NCBI GenBank assembly: GCA_037962975.1
Contig: CM075672.1
Coordinates: 122,622,001-122,686,000, forward strand
Source of the DNA: Clitoria ternatea
Lineage: Eukaryota; Streptophyta; Magnoliopsida; Fabales; Fabaceae
Length of the DNA stretch: 64,000 nt
Direction: 5' to 3'
Position 1 is the first letter of the stretch. Each line of letters begins with the position of its first letter. The notes below the pieces were generated by a model, which was not told where the DNA came from, made no database searches, and saw only the letters and a list, made by a program, of their open reading frames with translations. The translations under genes were made by a program, and so were the position numbers. Below, piece after piece: positions 1 through 10,964 of the stretch.

Positions 1-759
1 TTGCACATTACTTGTCCTTAAACGCGTTTTTACGAAAGCTAAAACAACAGATTTTGGTACCTTAAGTGACTTTTCATGTAAAACTGGTTTTTGAGAAGAA
101 TTAATATTTAATTTTATTGTAATTAATTAGTATGTAAAAAGTTAAGCACTTTTGGCTTTGGAATCACTCAATTTGGAGTTTTCTACATAAAATACGACAA
201 AAACAAAGTTTTTGATAAAACGACAAGAAATAAGCGATTTATGACTTTTATTTACTTATAGGAAAATTTCCTTTCTCTAATAAGTTTAGAATGAATTCTT
301 ATTAGTTATAATAAAATATTTTTGAAAATTTTCAGTAAAACTAAAATTTAAGGCCAATATATCGAGTTTCGTCGTAAGTCAATACGATGGGACAATATTG
401 TTAAATGACCCAAGGTGTCATAAGGAATGCCAAGTATTTTATGTTCACTTTTCTCTAAGGAAGCTTAATATTTTCAATGTAATAACTTATCTTTAGAAGA
501 AAAAATGGTTAAAGAATTATTAAACAAATATTTTTACACTATTTCCTTAAAAAGAACTTAGGAAAATTAGACGACTAAGGTCTTGAAAAACTTTTCGTAT
601 AGAACTAGTATTTTAGACCTAGCCTTAATGCTCCTAAGAAATATTTTTAGATGGACCTAGGCTCTGGTATGTAAAGAGTACTTGTTAGAAATTTTCATGA
701 TAATTGGTTTTAAATGCCTTAAGGACAAGTACACTGGTAAGCGAGGTTTGAAACGACCC
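1..759. other. AT-rich flank, nothing recognised
   Basis: I see no coding region, RNA gene, LTR terminus or tandem repeat here. The sequence is AT-rich and has only short random open frames. It could be decayed retrotransposon DNA or the interior of another long LTR. Confidence 0.5.
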
Positions 760-1139
760 GACTTAATAAAACATAAAACCGAGACCAGGGAAAATTTTTC
801 CAAAATTTAGAACGTTTAAAACATTCATAATCAGCCCAACGGAATAAGATCCCAAAATAAAACGAATGGGAGGCAAGGGAAAATAAAACCATTCACGAGA
901 AAGCCCAGTAGAAGAACAAAGCTTAAGCGAGCCCATTACAGTGTTCACTCGCTCAAGCGAGACCCAAATTCGCTTGAGCGAGACAACCCATCTCGCTTGG
1001 GCGAAGCACCCATTCACTTAAGCGAAACCAACCATAAACCTTCCATCCATTCACACTCGCTGGAGCGAACGCCTTGTTCGCTGAAGCGAACCCATTCACT
1101 CGGTAATTTCATCACTCGGATTCAGGACTACGTCCACTC
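760..1139 (-). repeat. Fragment of a Tekay-type LTR with TCGC-N4-GCGA and CACTCGG motifs
   Basis: Between about 940 and 1095 there are repeated inverted-repeat units (CTCGCTCAAGCGAG, TTCGCTTGAGCGAG, TCGCTGGAGCGA, GTTCGCTGAAGCGAAC), followed by CACTCGG three times up to 1139. The order matches the U5-side end of the LTRs of elements A (37860-38290) and C (25210-25940), so this is a piece of a related LTR in the same orientation. Neither terminus is visible. The right edge is a sudden change at about 1139 into RNase H coding sequence. The left edge is approximate. Confidence 0.7.
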
Positions 1140-3176
1140 GGAAACTCTCCCCACATATATGAGTGTCAAGCATTTCCAGCAACTCTTCATCACCCTCCTG
1201 AGCCACAGCTAAGGATTCTAAGAATTCATTGGAGATCTTCAACATTCCAATTACCATTTGAGTTGGGGCTTGAATGACAACCCCAATATTCATATCACGA
1301 AAGTCTTCTAACAATTCTTGTTCTTTGCCCATCAAGAAAGCTGCATGTAATACTTTTCTACTTAAGGCATCAGCCACAACATTCGCCTTACCAGGATGGT
1401 ATTTCAAATCAAAATCATAATCCTTAAGGTATTCCACCCATCTCCTTTGCCTCATGTTTAATTCCTTCTGATCAAACAGATACTTCAAACTCTTGTGGTC
1501 ACTGAATACCACAAAACGAGATCCATACAAGTAATGTCGCCAAATCTTCAATGCAAATACCACAGCGGCGAGTTCCAAATCATGAGTGGGATAATTCTGT
1601 TCATGCGGCCTTAATTGCCTAGAAGCATAAGCAATTACCCTGTCATCCTGCATCAGTACACAGCCTAAACCAAACTTAGATGCGTCACAGTATACCACAA
1701 ATTCTTTCGTCACATCTGGTAATGCAAGCACAGGTGCAGTAGTCAAACACCGCTTCAGCGTTTGAAAACTCAATTCACACTTTTCCGTCCACACAAAGGG
1801 ATTCTCCTTTCTTGTCAATCGAGTCAAGGGTAGTGCAATGTGGGAAAACCCTTCAATAAAACGGCGATAATAGCCAGCTAACCCAAGAAAACTCCTGATT
1901 TCAGTTACTGATTTAGGCCTTTCCCAAGCCATAATTGCTTCAATCTTGGATGGATCCACAGACACACCATCACAAGAGATTACATGCCCCAAAAATTTCA
2001 CACTTGCTTCCTAGAAATCACACTTCGATAATTTAGCATTCAACTTCTTTTCACGTAGCACCTGTAAACAATTTGAAGATGTTGTGCATGCTCTTCAATG
2101 GACTTTGAATACACCAATATATCATCGATGAACACCACCACAAATTGATCTAAGTATGGTTGGAAGATCCGATTCATGTAATCCATAAAGATAGCTGGAG
2201 CATTGGTTACTCCGAAAGGCATTACTATATTCTCAAAATGTCCATATCGTGTTCGGAACGCTGTCTTCAGAATATCTTCCGATTTCACTCTAATATGATG
2301 ATATCCAGATCTCAAATCGATCTTAGAAAACACCACAGCACCTCGCAACTGATCCAACAAATCATCAATTCGTGGTAAAGGATATTTGTTCTTAACCGTC
2401 AATTTATTCAATTGTCGGTAGTCAATACACATTCTCATACTGCCGTCCTTCTTTTTCACCAACAACACCGGAGCGCCCCAAGGTGAAGCACTCGGTCGGA
2501 TAAACCCCTTGTGTAACAACTTATTTACTTGTTTCTTCACTTTAGCCAACTCTACTGAAGACATTCTATAAGGTGTACGGGACACAGGTTCTGCCCCGGG
2601 AACTAAATCAATAGCAAAATCAATCTCCCTATTTGGAGGCAATTCCGGAATGTCTTCCGGGAATACATCAGGAAAATCACACACCACTGGAATATCTACA
2701 AGTTTAAGATTATACCGCCCCTCTGAAGCCAACAGAATAACATAAATTACAAAAACATCACTCACCACATTTTTAGTGTCCAATTCCTGAGAGAAAATTA
2801 TAGTCTTGCGGTAACAGTCCACCATAACATGGTTAACAGACAACCAGTCAAGACCCAGAATAACATCTAAATTCTTCAATGGCATACATATCAAATTCGC
2901 CAGGAAAGATCGATCCTCTACTTGCATAGGTAATTCCTTACACATAGTAGTTGCTCAAAATGTAGAACCAGTAGGAGTGGAGACATTAAGAGCATTCTTC
3001 ATTAATACCACCGGCAAACCAAGCCGCCGAACACAATTCTCAGAAATAAAAGAGTGAGTTGCACCAGAGTCATAAATAACATTTACAAGATAGCCATGGA
3101 TAAGACACTTACCCTGTACCAAATTATCATTTCTTGAAACTTCAGAAGCATCAAAAGCAAATACACGTCCAGCCAT
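1096..3176 (-). pseudogene. Element E pol: protease, reverse transcriptase and RNase H (broken, integrase lost)
   Basis: This is the middle of a Tekay-type chromovirus polyprotein. Reading down the minus strand: a retropepsin-like protease with the catalytic DSGATHSF (about 3055-3080), then RT with the palm motif FIDDILVYSK (about 2110-2140; FIDD instead of YIDD is usual in this clade), then RNase H with VVYCDAS, SDHKSLKYLF and HPGKANVVADALS (about 1360-1700). These parts act in the cytoplasmic particle to process Gag-Pol and copy the RNA into cDNA. An in-frame stop lies near 2952. A shift of frame plus a stop lie around 2000-2040, at the RT-RNase H linker. No integrase follows: after RNase H the frame runs for 14 residues into unrelated LTR sequence at about 1139. 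Dead and 3'-truncated. Confidence 0.9.
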
Positions 3177-3323
3177 AACATTCTAAGTACCACTGGACTG
3201 AGCATCAGATCGCCGAGGGTGTTGGCCTCCACGGCTACTGCCGCCTCGGCCTCCACGCTGAAAATTTCCACTACGAACCATAGAAGCACTTGCCTGATTA
3301 CCACGTCCTCCCTACTGCTGCCT

Positions 3324-4188
3324 CTATGGACAGTCGGGCCTTAGGTGTCCAGGTTGTCCACACTGGAAACAAACAGTTTGATTTGTAGGACAATGTCTAG
3401 AGAAATGACCTTCCTGACCACAATTATAACAAGCACGACCACCAGAACGACCAGTAGATCCACGTCCAGAAGAAGAAGAAGATGTAGCAGAAGACTTGCC
3501 ACCATGAAAAAACTGACCCATCTTTTTAAAACTGAATCCTTTAACCTTCAATGGTCTCTTGTCCCTTGACTGGGACGCTCTCTGTAACTGCACTTCCTCA
3601 GCAAGTCTGGCCTTATTTACCAGAGTAGGATAGTCACGGATCTCCATAGGAACAATGACACTTTAGAGTTCAATTCTTAGCCCGGATTCATACTTTGCAC
3701 TTACTACCTTCAGTTCCTTCAAGAGAAAAAGGATGATAGAAATCACATAGTTCATCAAACTGTGATGTGTATTCTGCCACTGACATCCTGCCTTGCTCAA
3801 GTTTTAGGAATTCCATCTCCTTGCGGATTTTATAATTATCTGGAAAGTATTTAGCAAGAAATCTCCTCTTGAAATTCATCCACATTAATGGTTCATTCGC
3901 AGCATTCATCTGAATTCTAGTCCTTGACCACCATACACGAGCCTCATCCTTCAATTGATAAGTAGCAAATTGCACTCTCTGTTCTTCAGAGCATTCAAAG
4001 TATTCAAATGTTTGCTCAATGTCATGCAGCCACATATGCGCCCCATCATAATCATGTCCTCCTTTGTAAATAGGTGGATTCCTCTACAAGAATTTATCAA
4101 GGGTGGGACCAGAATCAGTCCTCCCCATCATTTGAGAAAACCTCTCAAAGAAGTCATCACCACCAACAGAACTACTTCCTTCCGTCAT
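3324..4188 (-). pseudogene. Element E gag (capsid and nucleocapsid), broken
   Basis: The ATG at 4188 begins MTEGSSSVGG and lies about 260 bp inside the 5' LTR, where gag is expected. The retrotransposon gag domain follows (WLHDIEQTFEYF, then VWWSRTR and FLAKYFPDNYKIRKEMEFLKL), and then two intact zinc knuckles, CYNCGQEGHFSRHC and CFQCGQPGHLRPDC (about 3330-3430). Gag forms the particle and the knuckles bind the RNA. A stop interrupts the N-terminal part near 4085 (KFL then stop), another lies near 3685, and the frame changes before the protease around 3180-3320. The two-knuckle arrangement is shared with A, B and C, although the E protein is clearly more diverged. Confidence 0.88.
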
Positions 4189-4430
4189 ATTTTAGTTCTA
4201 TAATATCCCAAAACACATCACCATTAATAACCAATAATTGACCAGGGAGTACAAAAATTACCTCATATATAAACACATAACAAGATGCTGCCCGGAGTGC
4301 CAAGAGAATGATGCCAAGTCAACCTGTTAATATGTAAACAATCACAAGCATATTGCAATAAATGCAAAACAGCCTGATATAGGACTCAAACAATCCCCTA
4401 ACTCTGCCCATTTTCCCGGCTCTAGAAAGA

Positions 4431-4446
4431 ACCACTCTGATACCAA
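4431..4446 (-). other. Element E primer-binding site
   Basis: Minus strand reads TTGGTATCAGAGTGGT directly after the LTR end. This is the usual plant gypsy site complementary to the 3' end of initiator tRNA-Met, slightly diverged after GAG. Confidence 0.85.
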
Positions 4447-4653
4447 CTGTGACGTCCTACGTCAATTTACCTTTATTTATATCCATTTAATTAATTTACA
4501 CAGCTAATTTTTCACATTTAATAAAATTTAATTATTTCTCATTTCAAAATAATATTTATTTTCACTAAACATACTCAAAATAATAATTATATAGTTTAAC
4601 AAAACCTTAGAGTTTGCATAATTTAGAAAAGAACCAAAAATATAAAACAGGGA

Positions 4654-4741
4654 CCTGACGCTGCGCGCCAGTCCCACGCGTAGCGTCAGCCCTCTGCTAC
4701 GCACCTCACACTACGCGCCAGCCTCACGCGTAGCGTAGGCA
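4654..4741. repeat. CGCTACGCG-type inverted-repeat array (LTR 3' side of E)
   Basis: Several variants of a 17-bp imperfect inverted repeat occur, for example CTGACGCTGCGCGCCAG and CACGCGTAGCGTCAG. The implied consensus is CTGACGC TAC GCGTCAG. It is strongly CpG-rich inside an AT-rich LTR. A second array sits at the other end of the same LTR (6790-6885). Confidence 0.75.
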
Positions 4742-5340
4742 TGACAGTGACAGCACCTGATGCTGTTATACATTTAAACCATTTTACTAACTTCTAACCT
4801 ATCCAATTGATCCGTTTTAGATCCGATTGCCACGAAACTTCACCTGTTTTCCCCATTTCGGAACTGTTGGCGCTATCCGTTCGCCAAAATTCCAACATAT
4901 GCGCAAGTTATGCGCGAAATACATTTTAACCCAATTAGGTGTAAAACCCTTACACCAAACATCCTAAATGGATTCCAATGGACCAAAAGCCAATGCATCT
5001 AAATTCTAAATGTCATGGAGGACCCATTGATGCATACTAGGGTTTCTAAAACCCACCGAATCTCAATTTCACCTATCCGGTTCCTTAAATTCAATATCCA
5101 ACTATATGCAAAACTTACCTAAATCAATCCAAACATTATTCTAACATCAATCACATAACACACATATCAATCATGCATCAATGCAACACCTGCCCATCAC
5201 ATTCAACATTCATACATGTCAATGGCTCCATGCCATAGATCATCACATCAATCATCATTAATTCACCACACCATATCAACATAATTCTAATAAATTCATC
5301 ACACATAGTCTGTTACCTATCACACACATAATCATACATT

Positions 5341-5358
5341 ATATATATATATATATAT
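5341..5358. repeat. (AT)n microsatellite
   Basis: Perfect AT dinucleotide run inside the LTR of element E. Confidence 0.9.
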
Positions 5359-5724
5359 TACATTCATCCCTTCATCCTTGGCATCAATCTTCTACTTGGC
5401 GCACCTCCGCGGCATTTGCCTCCTCCCTGTCACTGGTCACTAAAATTGAACAACAGCAAGGGTGAGTGTTTGGAATATCATAATTAATATAGAACGAAAT
5501 ATCAAACTTAACAATACCTACTACTCCTTGTTATTATATATTCTCTTTCGATTTCCTGCACTTATCCATGTTGATATAAATACACACATACATATCAATC
5601 TTTAACTTATTAAAACCATATTTTCATTCATTCACATTACACTTTCAATTCATAATTCATTTTCCATCATCAATTAATATAAGATTCACATAAGTCACAA
5701 CTGACTCTCATGCAATTTGACGTA

Positions 5725-5740
5725 TAGTATCCGGATACTA
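5725..5740. repeat. 16-bp perfect palindrome
   Basis: TAGTATCC GGATACTA: eight-base arms with no loop. It lies 18 bp before the CGACTT-loop hairpin array in the same LTR. Confidence 0.85.
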
Positions 5741-5758
5741 AAGGACTGGCCTTCATCT

Positions 5759-5846
5759 GGGAGTCCGACTTGACATCCCGTGAACCCGACTTGGTTCACC
5801 GAGCCCGACTTGGCTCTCCACCTCAACCACTGGGTCCGACTTGACC
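5759..5846. repeat. Array of four hairpins with constant loop CGACTT
   Basis: Four successive inverted repeats share the six-base loop CGACTT (AAGTCG on the element's sense strand) and have different stems: GGGAGTC with GAC(A)TCCC, one bulged A (5759-5779); GTGAACC with GGTTCAC (5780-5799); GAGCC with GGCTC (5801-5816); GGTC with GACC (5833-5846). All stems pair. No tRNA or other known RNA gene fits. Confidence 0.85.
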
Positions 5847-6789
5847 ACTGGGTAGCTCAACTGGGCACAAAGACCACAGGAGCCAAAAAGTGAGGGGTAT
5901 ACATACCGTTGGCCATCCCATACCACATATTCACATATCATATCTCATAATCATAATATATATCATCAATAAGTCACATGTGCAACTACCAGAAACTGGC
6001 ATGTGCTCACAATACAGGGCGACCGGCTTGTCAAACCCATCCATACAATGCTATTGCATATATCTTTAATAATCCAAATTCCACACTTTTATTCATAATC
6101 AAATATACATACACCACTCAAAATGGAAATATTACATATATCTTTTACTTTCATCATTCCAATCTTTATTTCATTGTATAATCAATTCAATCAACATATT
6201 TCTTTCATATTCAACCATTTAATCTCACTCCACATACTCATATATTCATAACTACTATATTTAGTTACTTTATATTATTTATGACAACTCTTACTAAATT
6301 CTTAAACTTCCTATAATCTGTTTTCATATCAATTCTAATTAATTATGACCCGAACACCCCCTTACCTCTATTCTGAGCTCCGACAGTTTGCTCAAGGGGT
6401 GGATAGCGTCCTACAACCGCTGGATTCACCGTTCCTCTTTCGCTTCCGACGTCCACTTTGTCGATCGCTTGCCTAACACTCGTTCCGGAACCTACGGTCA
6501 CCGAAACATCAAATTAGTTAGTACGTTACCTTCCTTATACTTCCAAACTCATTACCCAAGCTTCACAAGCCACTGAAACTCAGAATCAAAACCCCAATCA
6601 TCATATGCAAACTCGAAAAGAGAAGAAACTAAAGATTAGAGGCCCTAGATACCTTACCTTGGTTCCAAATTGCTAAAACCACCAAGAATCCAAGTTTCCC
6701 TTAAAACCCTAGCCAAATCGCCTCAGAGAAGAGAGAAAATGAAAGAAAGGGTTTACAGGTTCTGTTCTGTGTGACCCTGTTATAAAATA

Positions 6790-6885
6790 GATCGCGACGC
6801 TGGCGCTACACGTCAGCCTGGCGCTACGCATCAGCTCACTAAATCGCACCTGACGCTACGCGTACCAGCCACGCTACGCGTCAGG
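6790..6885. repeat. CGCTACGCG-type inverted-repeat array (LTR 5' side of E)
   Basis: At least five variants of the same 17-bp unit as at 4654-4741 occur, such as CTGGCGCTACACGTCAG and CACGCTACGCGTCAGGG. They lie about 150-240 bp from the LTR start. Confidence 0.75.
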
Positions 6886-7028
6886 GTCCTGATGCCATTT
6901 TCCTTAAAATTTCATTTAAAACTGCTTTTCCCCGCTTAACATTTCATATACCATTTTCATTATAATCCAAATAATAATTTACTCATTTCCAATTTATTTT
7001 CTATTATCAAAACATCTGGGATGTTACA

Positions 7029-8950
7029 CTGGATGTGTTTTGATGCAGAAGGAACGTGTTATAGCCTATGCTTCACACCAATTGCGACCTCATGAAGTGA
7101 ACTATCCGACTCACGATTTGGAGTTGGTGGCGGTTGTGTTCGCCTTGAACATTTGGTGCCACTATCTCTATGGCTCGAGGTTCGTGGTCTTTAGTGACCA
7201 TAAAAGCTTGAAATACCTCTTTGATCAAAAGGTGTTGAATATGCGCCAAAGGAGATGGATGGAATTCCTGAAAGACTATGATTTTGAATTAAGATACCAT
7301 CCGGGAAAAGCTAATGTTATTGCCTATGCTCTTAGTCAGAAGTCCTTACATGTGTCGGCCATGATGGTTAAGGAATTTGAATTGATTGAGGAGTTTCAGA
7401 ATTTAAATATTGGGACCGAAGTTCAATCTCCTAAGAAGCTATGTTTTGCTACCTTAAAGATATACAATGAGTTCTTAGAGCTTGTAAAGGAGAAACAAGG
7501 AGATGATGAATACTTAGAGGAGATGAGAAGATCTCAAGGCGATGGGAAAAATCTGTTCCTTGTAGAGGATGTTGATGGCTTATGGCGAGTGAAAGGTCGT
7601 GTGTATGTGCCTTCATTCAGAGATTTAAGACATACAGTGCTTGACGAGGCACACAAAAGCATTTTTAGCATTTACCCCACTGCAACCAAGATGTACCAAG
7701 ATGTAAAGAAGAATTTTTGGTGGCCCAAAATGAAACGTGACATTGCCAACTTTCTAGCTTCGTGCCTTACTTGTCAAAAGGCAAAGGTAGAGCATCAGAG
7801 ACCTTTGGGTACTTTGAGACCACTTGACATCCCCATTTGGAAGTGGGATTCGATTGCTATGGACTTTGTGTCTGGTTTGCCAAGAACGAGGTCCAAATAT
7901 GATGGAATCTGGGTGATTGTGGATCGTTTGACATAGAGTGCATATTTTCTACCGATCAGTATGAAGAGTTCTTTGCAGGATTTGGCACAATTATACATTC
8001 AGGAGATTGTGAGGTTACATGGTGTGCCATCAAGTATTGTTTCTGATAGAGATCCTTGATTTACTTCACAATTCTGGGGAAGTTTACATGAAGTGATGGG
8101 TTCAAAATTGAAGCTAAGCTCGGCGTACCATTCTCAGACGGACGAACAATCTGAGAGGACTATTCAGAGTCTTGAGGACTTATTGTGTGCTTGTGTTTTA
8201 GAGCATGGCGGTTCGTGGGAGAGGTATTTGCCTCTGATCGAATTCACCTATGATAACAGTTTTCACTCTAGTATTGGCATGGTACCATATAAGGTGTTAT
8301 ATGGAAGGAAGTGTCGAACCCCTTTATGTTAGCTTGAAGTCGGTTAGAATTTGGCCTTAGGGCCTGAGATTGTGGAGGAAACTACTAAACAGATTAAGAT
8401 GATCTGAGAGAAGATGAAAATCACTCAAGACCGTCAGAAGAGCTATTATAACAAGAGGAGGAAGCCACTTGAATTTCAAGTTGGCGATCATGTGTTCTTA
8501 CGAGTCTCGTGTGACAAGGGTATTGGGAGAGCTTTGAAGAGCAGAAAATTAAGCCCTAAATTCATCGGACCTTATGAGATCTTGGAGCGGATTGGAGATG
8601 TTGCTTATCGGATTGCGCTCCCTCCACATCTTTCCAACCTACATAATGTGTTCCACGTATCGCAATTAAGGAAGTATATTCACTATCCTTTGCACGTGAT
8701 CTCTATTGATGATGTTGATGTGCGAGAAGACTTGTCTGTTCCTCCCGTTTCGGTTCGTATCGTCGAGTATTCCATGAAGAGGTTGCGGAATAAAATGGTA
8801 CCTCTGGTGAAAGTAGCGTGGAAGCATGGTAACATAGAGACACTCACCTGGGAACACGAGGATCATATCCGTGAGCAGTACCCTCACGCATTTGAATCTG
8901 GTATGTCAAATTTCGAGGGCGAAATTCTTTTTAGGTGGCGTGGATTGTAA
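7029..8950 (+). pseudogene. Element F pol remnant: RNase H, integrase and chromodomain-like tail
   Basis: The fragment opens inside RNase H at GCVLMQKERVIAYA and continues through SDHKSLKYLF and YHPGKANVIA. The integrase zinc finger follows (H...H, then CLTCQKAKVEH at about 7767-7800). The catalytic core has its acidic residues in WDSIAMDFVSGLP, IVSDRD and the SERTIQSLEDLL segment. The C-terminal part reads GPYEILERIGDVAYRIALP, NVFHVSQLRKY and LVKVAWKHGNIETLTWEHED, the chromodomain-like end of Tekay elements that may guide integration to heterochromatin. Stops lie near 7934, 8057, 8330, 8345 and 8405. The final stop TAA (8948-8950) lies inside the 3' LTR, so the frame runs through the polypurine tract. 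Everything before RNase H is missing. Confidence 0.9.
8928..8945 (+). other. Element F polypurine tract
   Basis: CTTTTTAGGTGGCGTGGAT lies directly before the LTR start TGTAACATC. The same string, one base different, precedes the 3' LTR of D on the minus strand. Plus-strand DNA synthesis starts here. Confidence 0.7.
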
Positions 8951-10660
8951 CATCTCAAATTTTAAAATAGAGAATAAATTAAGGAAATAAATATGGAATA
9001 ATTGAATGTGAACTAATTAATGTCCCGAAATATTAGAAATATTTTAATTAAGACTTTCGGAGACTGTTAGTGATTTATTGTGATCGGATAAGCAGAAAAC
9101 TAACCCGGATAAAATATGGGTGTCGGACCAAGTATCTTTGATTGAGATGCCGTTGGTTAGGGCTGTAGATAATATTATTGGGAATTCGAATGTGTATTCA
9201 GAATAATTTTTAGAATGAGTATTGAGCCCGAATAGAGATCCTGTTTATCTTAAAACGGAGACAATTTAAATAATGGGCCAAACTAAAAACTTAATTCCTT
9301 ATTCTCCTCTTATTTCTCACGTTGGCTCTCCTCATTATCCTAAGGCAAACACTCTCTTCTTTTTCTCCTTCATTCCTTCTTCTTCTCCTTCCAAAAACTA
9401 AGCAAGTGGTGTGCCCATTCCTCTCCTCCATTTTTGTTTTCTCTAAGCTTGAAGGAGATGACATTGATTTGAAGCTCTCCTTCCTTTATCTCTTTTATAG
9501 TAATTATTCATAAGTATTTAAAGTAACATAGCAATTCTTTTATATATATTTCTAATATTTGATAAAGCTCATTGTTGTGTATTGGAAGAGGTAAGTTTCT
9601 CTCCTTTTTCCTTGAGCTTATGCCCTAGGTTTTGGGTTTTTAAGGTTTGAGTGAGTAATAAATGTGTATAGTTGTTGGGGGAAGCATTTAATATGGAAAC
9701 CCTAAGGTGAGGGTGGTCTTAAATGTAAGCTTGATGGACCATTAATGGGTTATACGAAAATGGTATTAGAGAATGATGAATATTGATGTGTATTTATGAT
9801 ATGGGTGGGTTTTCACAAAACCCTAACTTATGATTTTGGGAGAAATATGTAAAGTAGATGGGGTTAGTAACTATTGGTGAAATAGTGTTATAAATGATGA
9901 GGTAGTGGCATTTAATGATGATTTATAATATTGGTTAGAAGTCATAAATGGAAAACTCACCAAGGTGTTGGTGGGAAATTAATGTATATGGTGACCTAAT
10001 AAATGGGGTTGTTGGATTGGTAATAATGAATGGTGATTTGAGGGAAAGAATTCCCGAAGCCTAATTAGGCAAATAAATGAAGCTTGTAAATAAATTACCA
10101 CATGATGAAGAGTCATGTCCATGTAATGTATCTATTGAGAATGATGCTTGAATGGCTGAGTGATGTGGCCTTATAATTGATTGGTGTAGGACTTGGTAAC
10201 GATTGTGAGGTGGGGACATCAAACCTGAAAGTCTATTTCTCTTGAGGTAGGAGATGGGTGTAAATGCTTGAGGACTTGTATGATGATAATGTATGTGTAG
10301 ATGTAATATGGCATGTTTTCTTGAATGGATGTAGTATTATGCGTATGTGATGTGAAATTGAGTAAGGTCCTTATAGTAATTGATTATGGAATAAAACCTT
10401 AATGAAGTTATGAGTGGTATAATGTGTGATGACATGTTATGGATTCCATGTGTGATTTGATGAATACTTGAAGTCCTTGGCTATAATGATTCTTGAATAC
10501 TATGATTGGAATGTATATATATGTTTGATTATGTGTAATTAACATTGTAATTGAGTTTGAGTGTACCCTAGATGAGAGGGTGAGATAATCCATATGAGGT
10601 TGAGGCATGCATGAGCATTTTTGCATACATAGCATGGCATGCATATCATGATGATGTTGA

Positions 10661-10964
10661 TAAGTGGTTGCGATCACTTGATGTTTGGAAGATAAAAAGG
10701 GCTTACGAGTTCCTGTGATTATTGGACCGGTGGTTGCGATCACCTGGTATTTGAAATAAAAGGCCCTGCGGCACCATTGAGATTGAATGCCCGTGGTTAC
10801 GATCATGAGGCGGGAGTACCCCTTGCGAGGCGGGAAACCATTATGAATTGTTGAACGTGGTTGCGATCATGAGTAAGCACCTTGCGAAGCTGCTAGAGGG
10901 AGTACCTCTTGCAAGGCGGGAAACCAATGCGAATGACTGGATAATTTTGGTGGTTGCGATCACC
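10661..10964 (+). repeat. Five hairpins with constant loop GTTGCGAT in the F LTR
   Basis: Stems: TAAGTG with CACTTG (10661-10680), GGTG with CACC (10729-10744), CGTG with CATG (10792-10807, one G-T pair, loop GTTACGAT), CGTG with CATG (10856-10871) and GGTG with CACC (10949-10964). The loop is the reverse complement of the ATCGCAAC loop in the LTRs of D. Confidence 0.85.

Larger units (their letters stand above)
1140..7028 (-). mobile_element. Element E: 3'-truncated Ty3/gypsy Tekay-type chromovirus
   Basis: The parts run 5' LTR (7028-4448), primer-binding site (4446-4431), gag (4188-3324) and pol through RNase H (3176-1140). Integrase, polypurine tract and 3' LTR are absent, so no target-site duplication can be tested. 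The LTR abuts the pol fragment of element F at 7028/7029, which fits insertion of E into F followed by loss of the far side of both. The family assignment rests on the RT and RNase H sequence and the long LTR. Confidence 0.85.
4448..7028 (-). repeat. Element E 5' LTR (2581 bp)
   Basis: On the minus strand it starts TGTAACATCCC (7028) and ends GACGTCACA (4448), so the ends form an imperfect inverted repeat (TGTRACRTC). The primer-binding site follows immediately. It holds GC-rich CGCTACGCGTC-type arrays near both ends (4654-4741 and 6790-6885), a hairpin cluster (5725-5846) and the block CACTCACCC (near 5465, minus) that also occurs in the other LTRs of this window. Confidence 0.82.

Noticed and set aside
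10408..10806. Minus-strand open frame of 132 codons in the F LTR
   Set aside because: It spans the hairpin repeats of the LTR, is antisense to the element and resembles no protein. His/Thr repeats reflect the ATCGCAACCAC motif.
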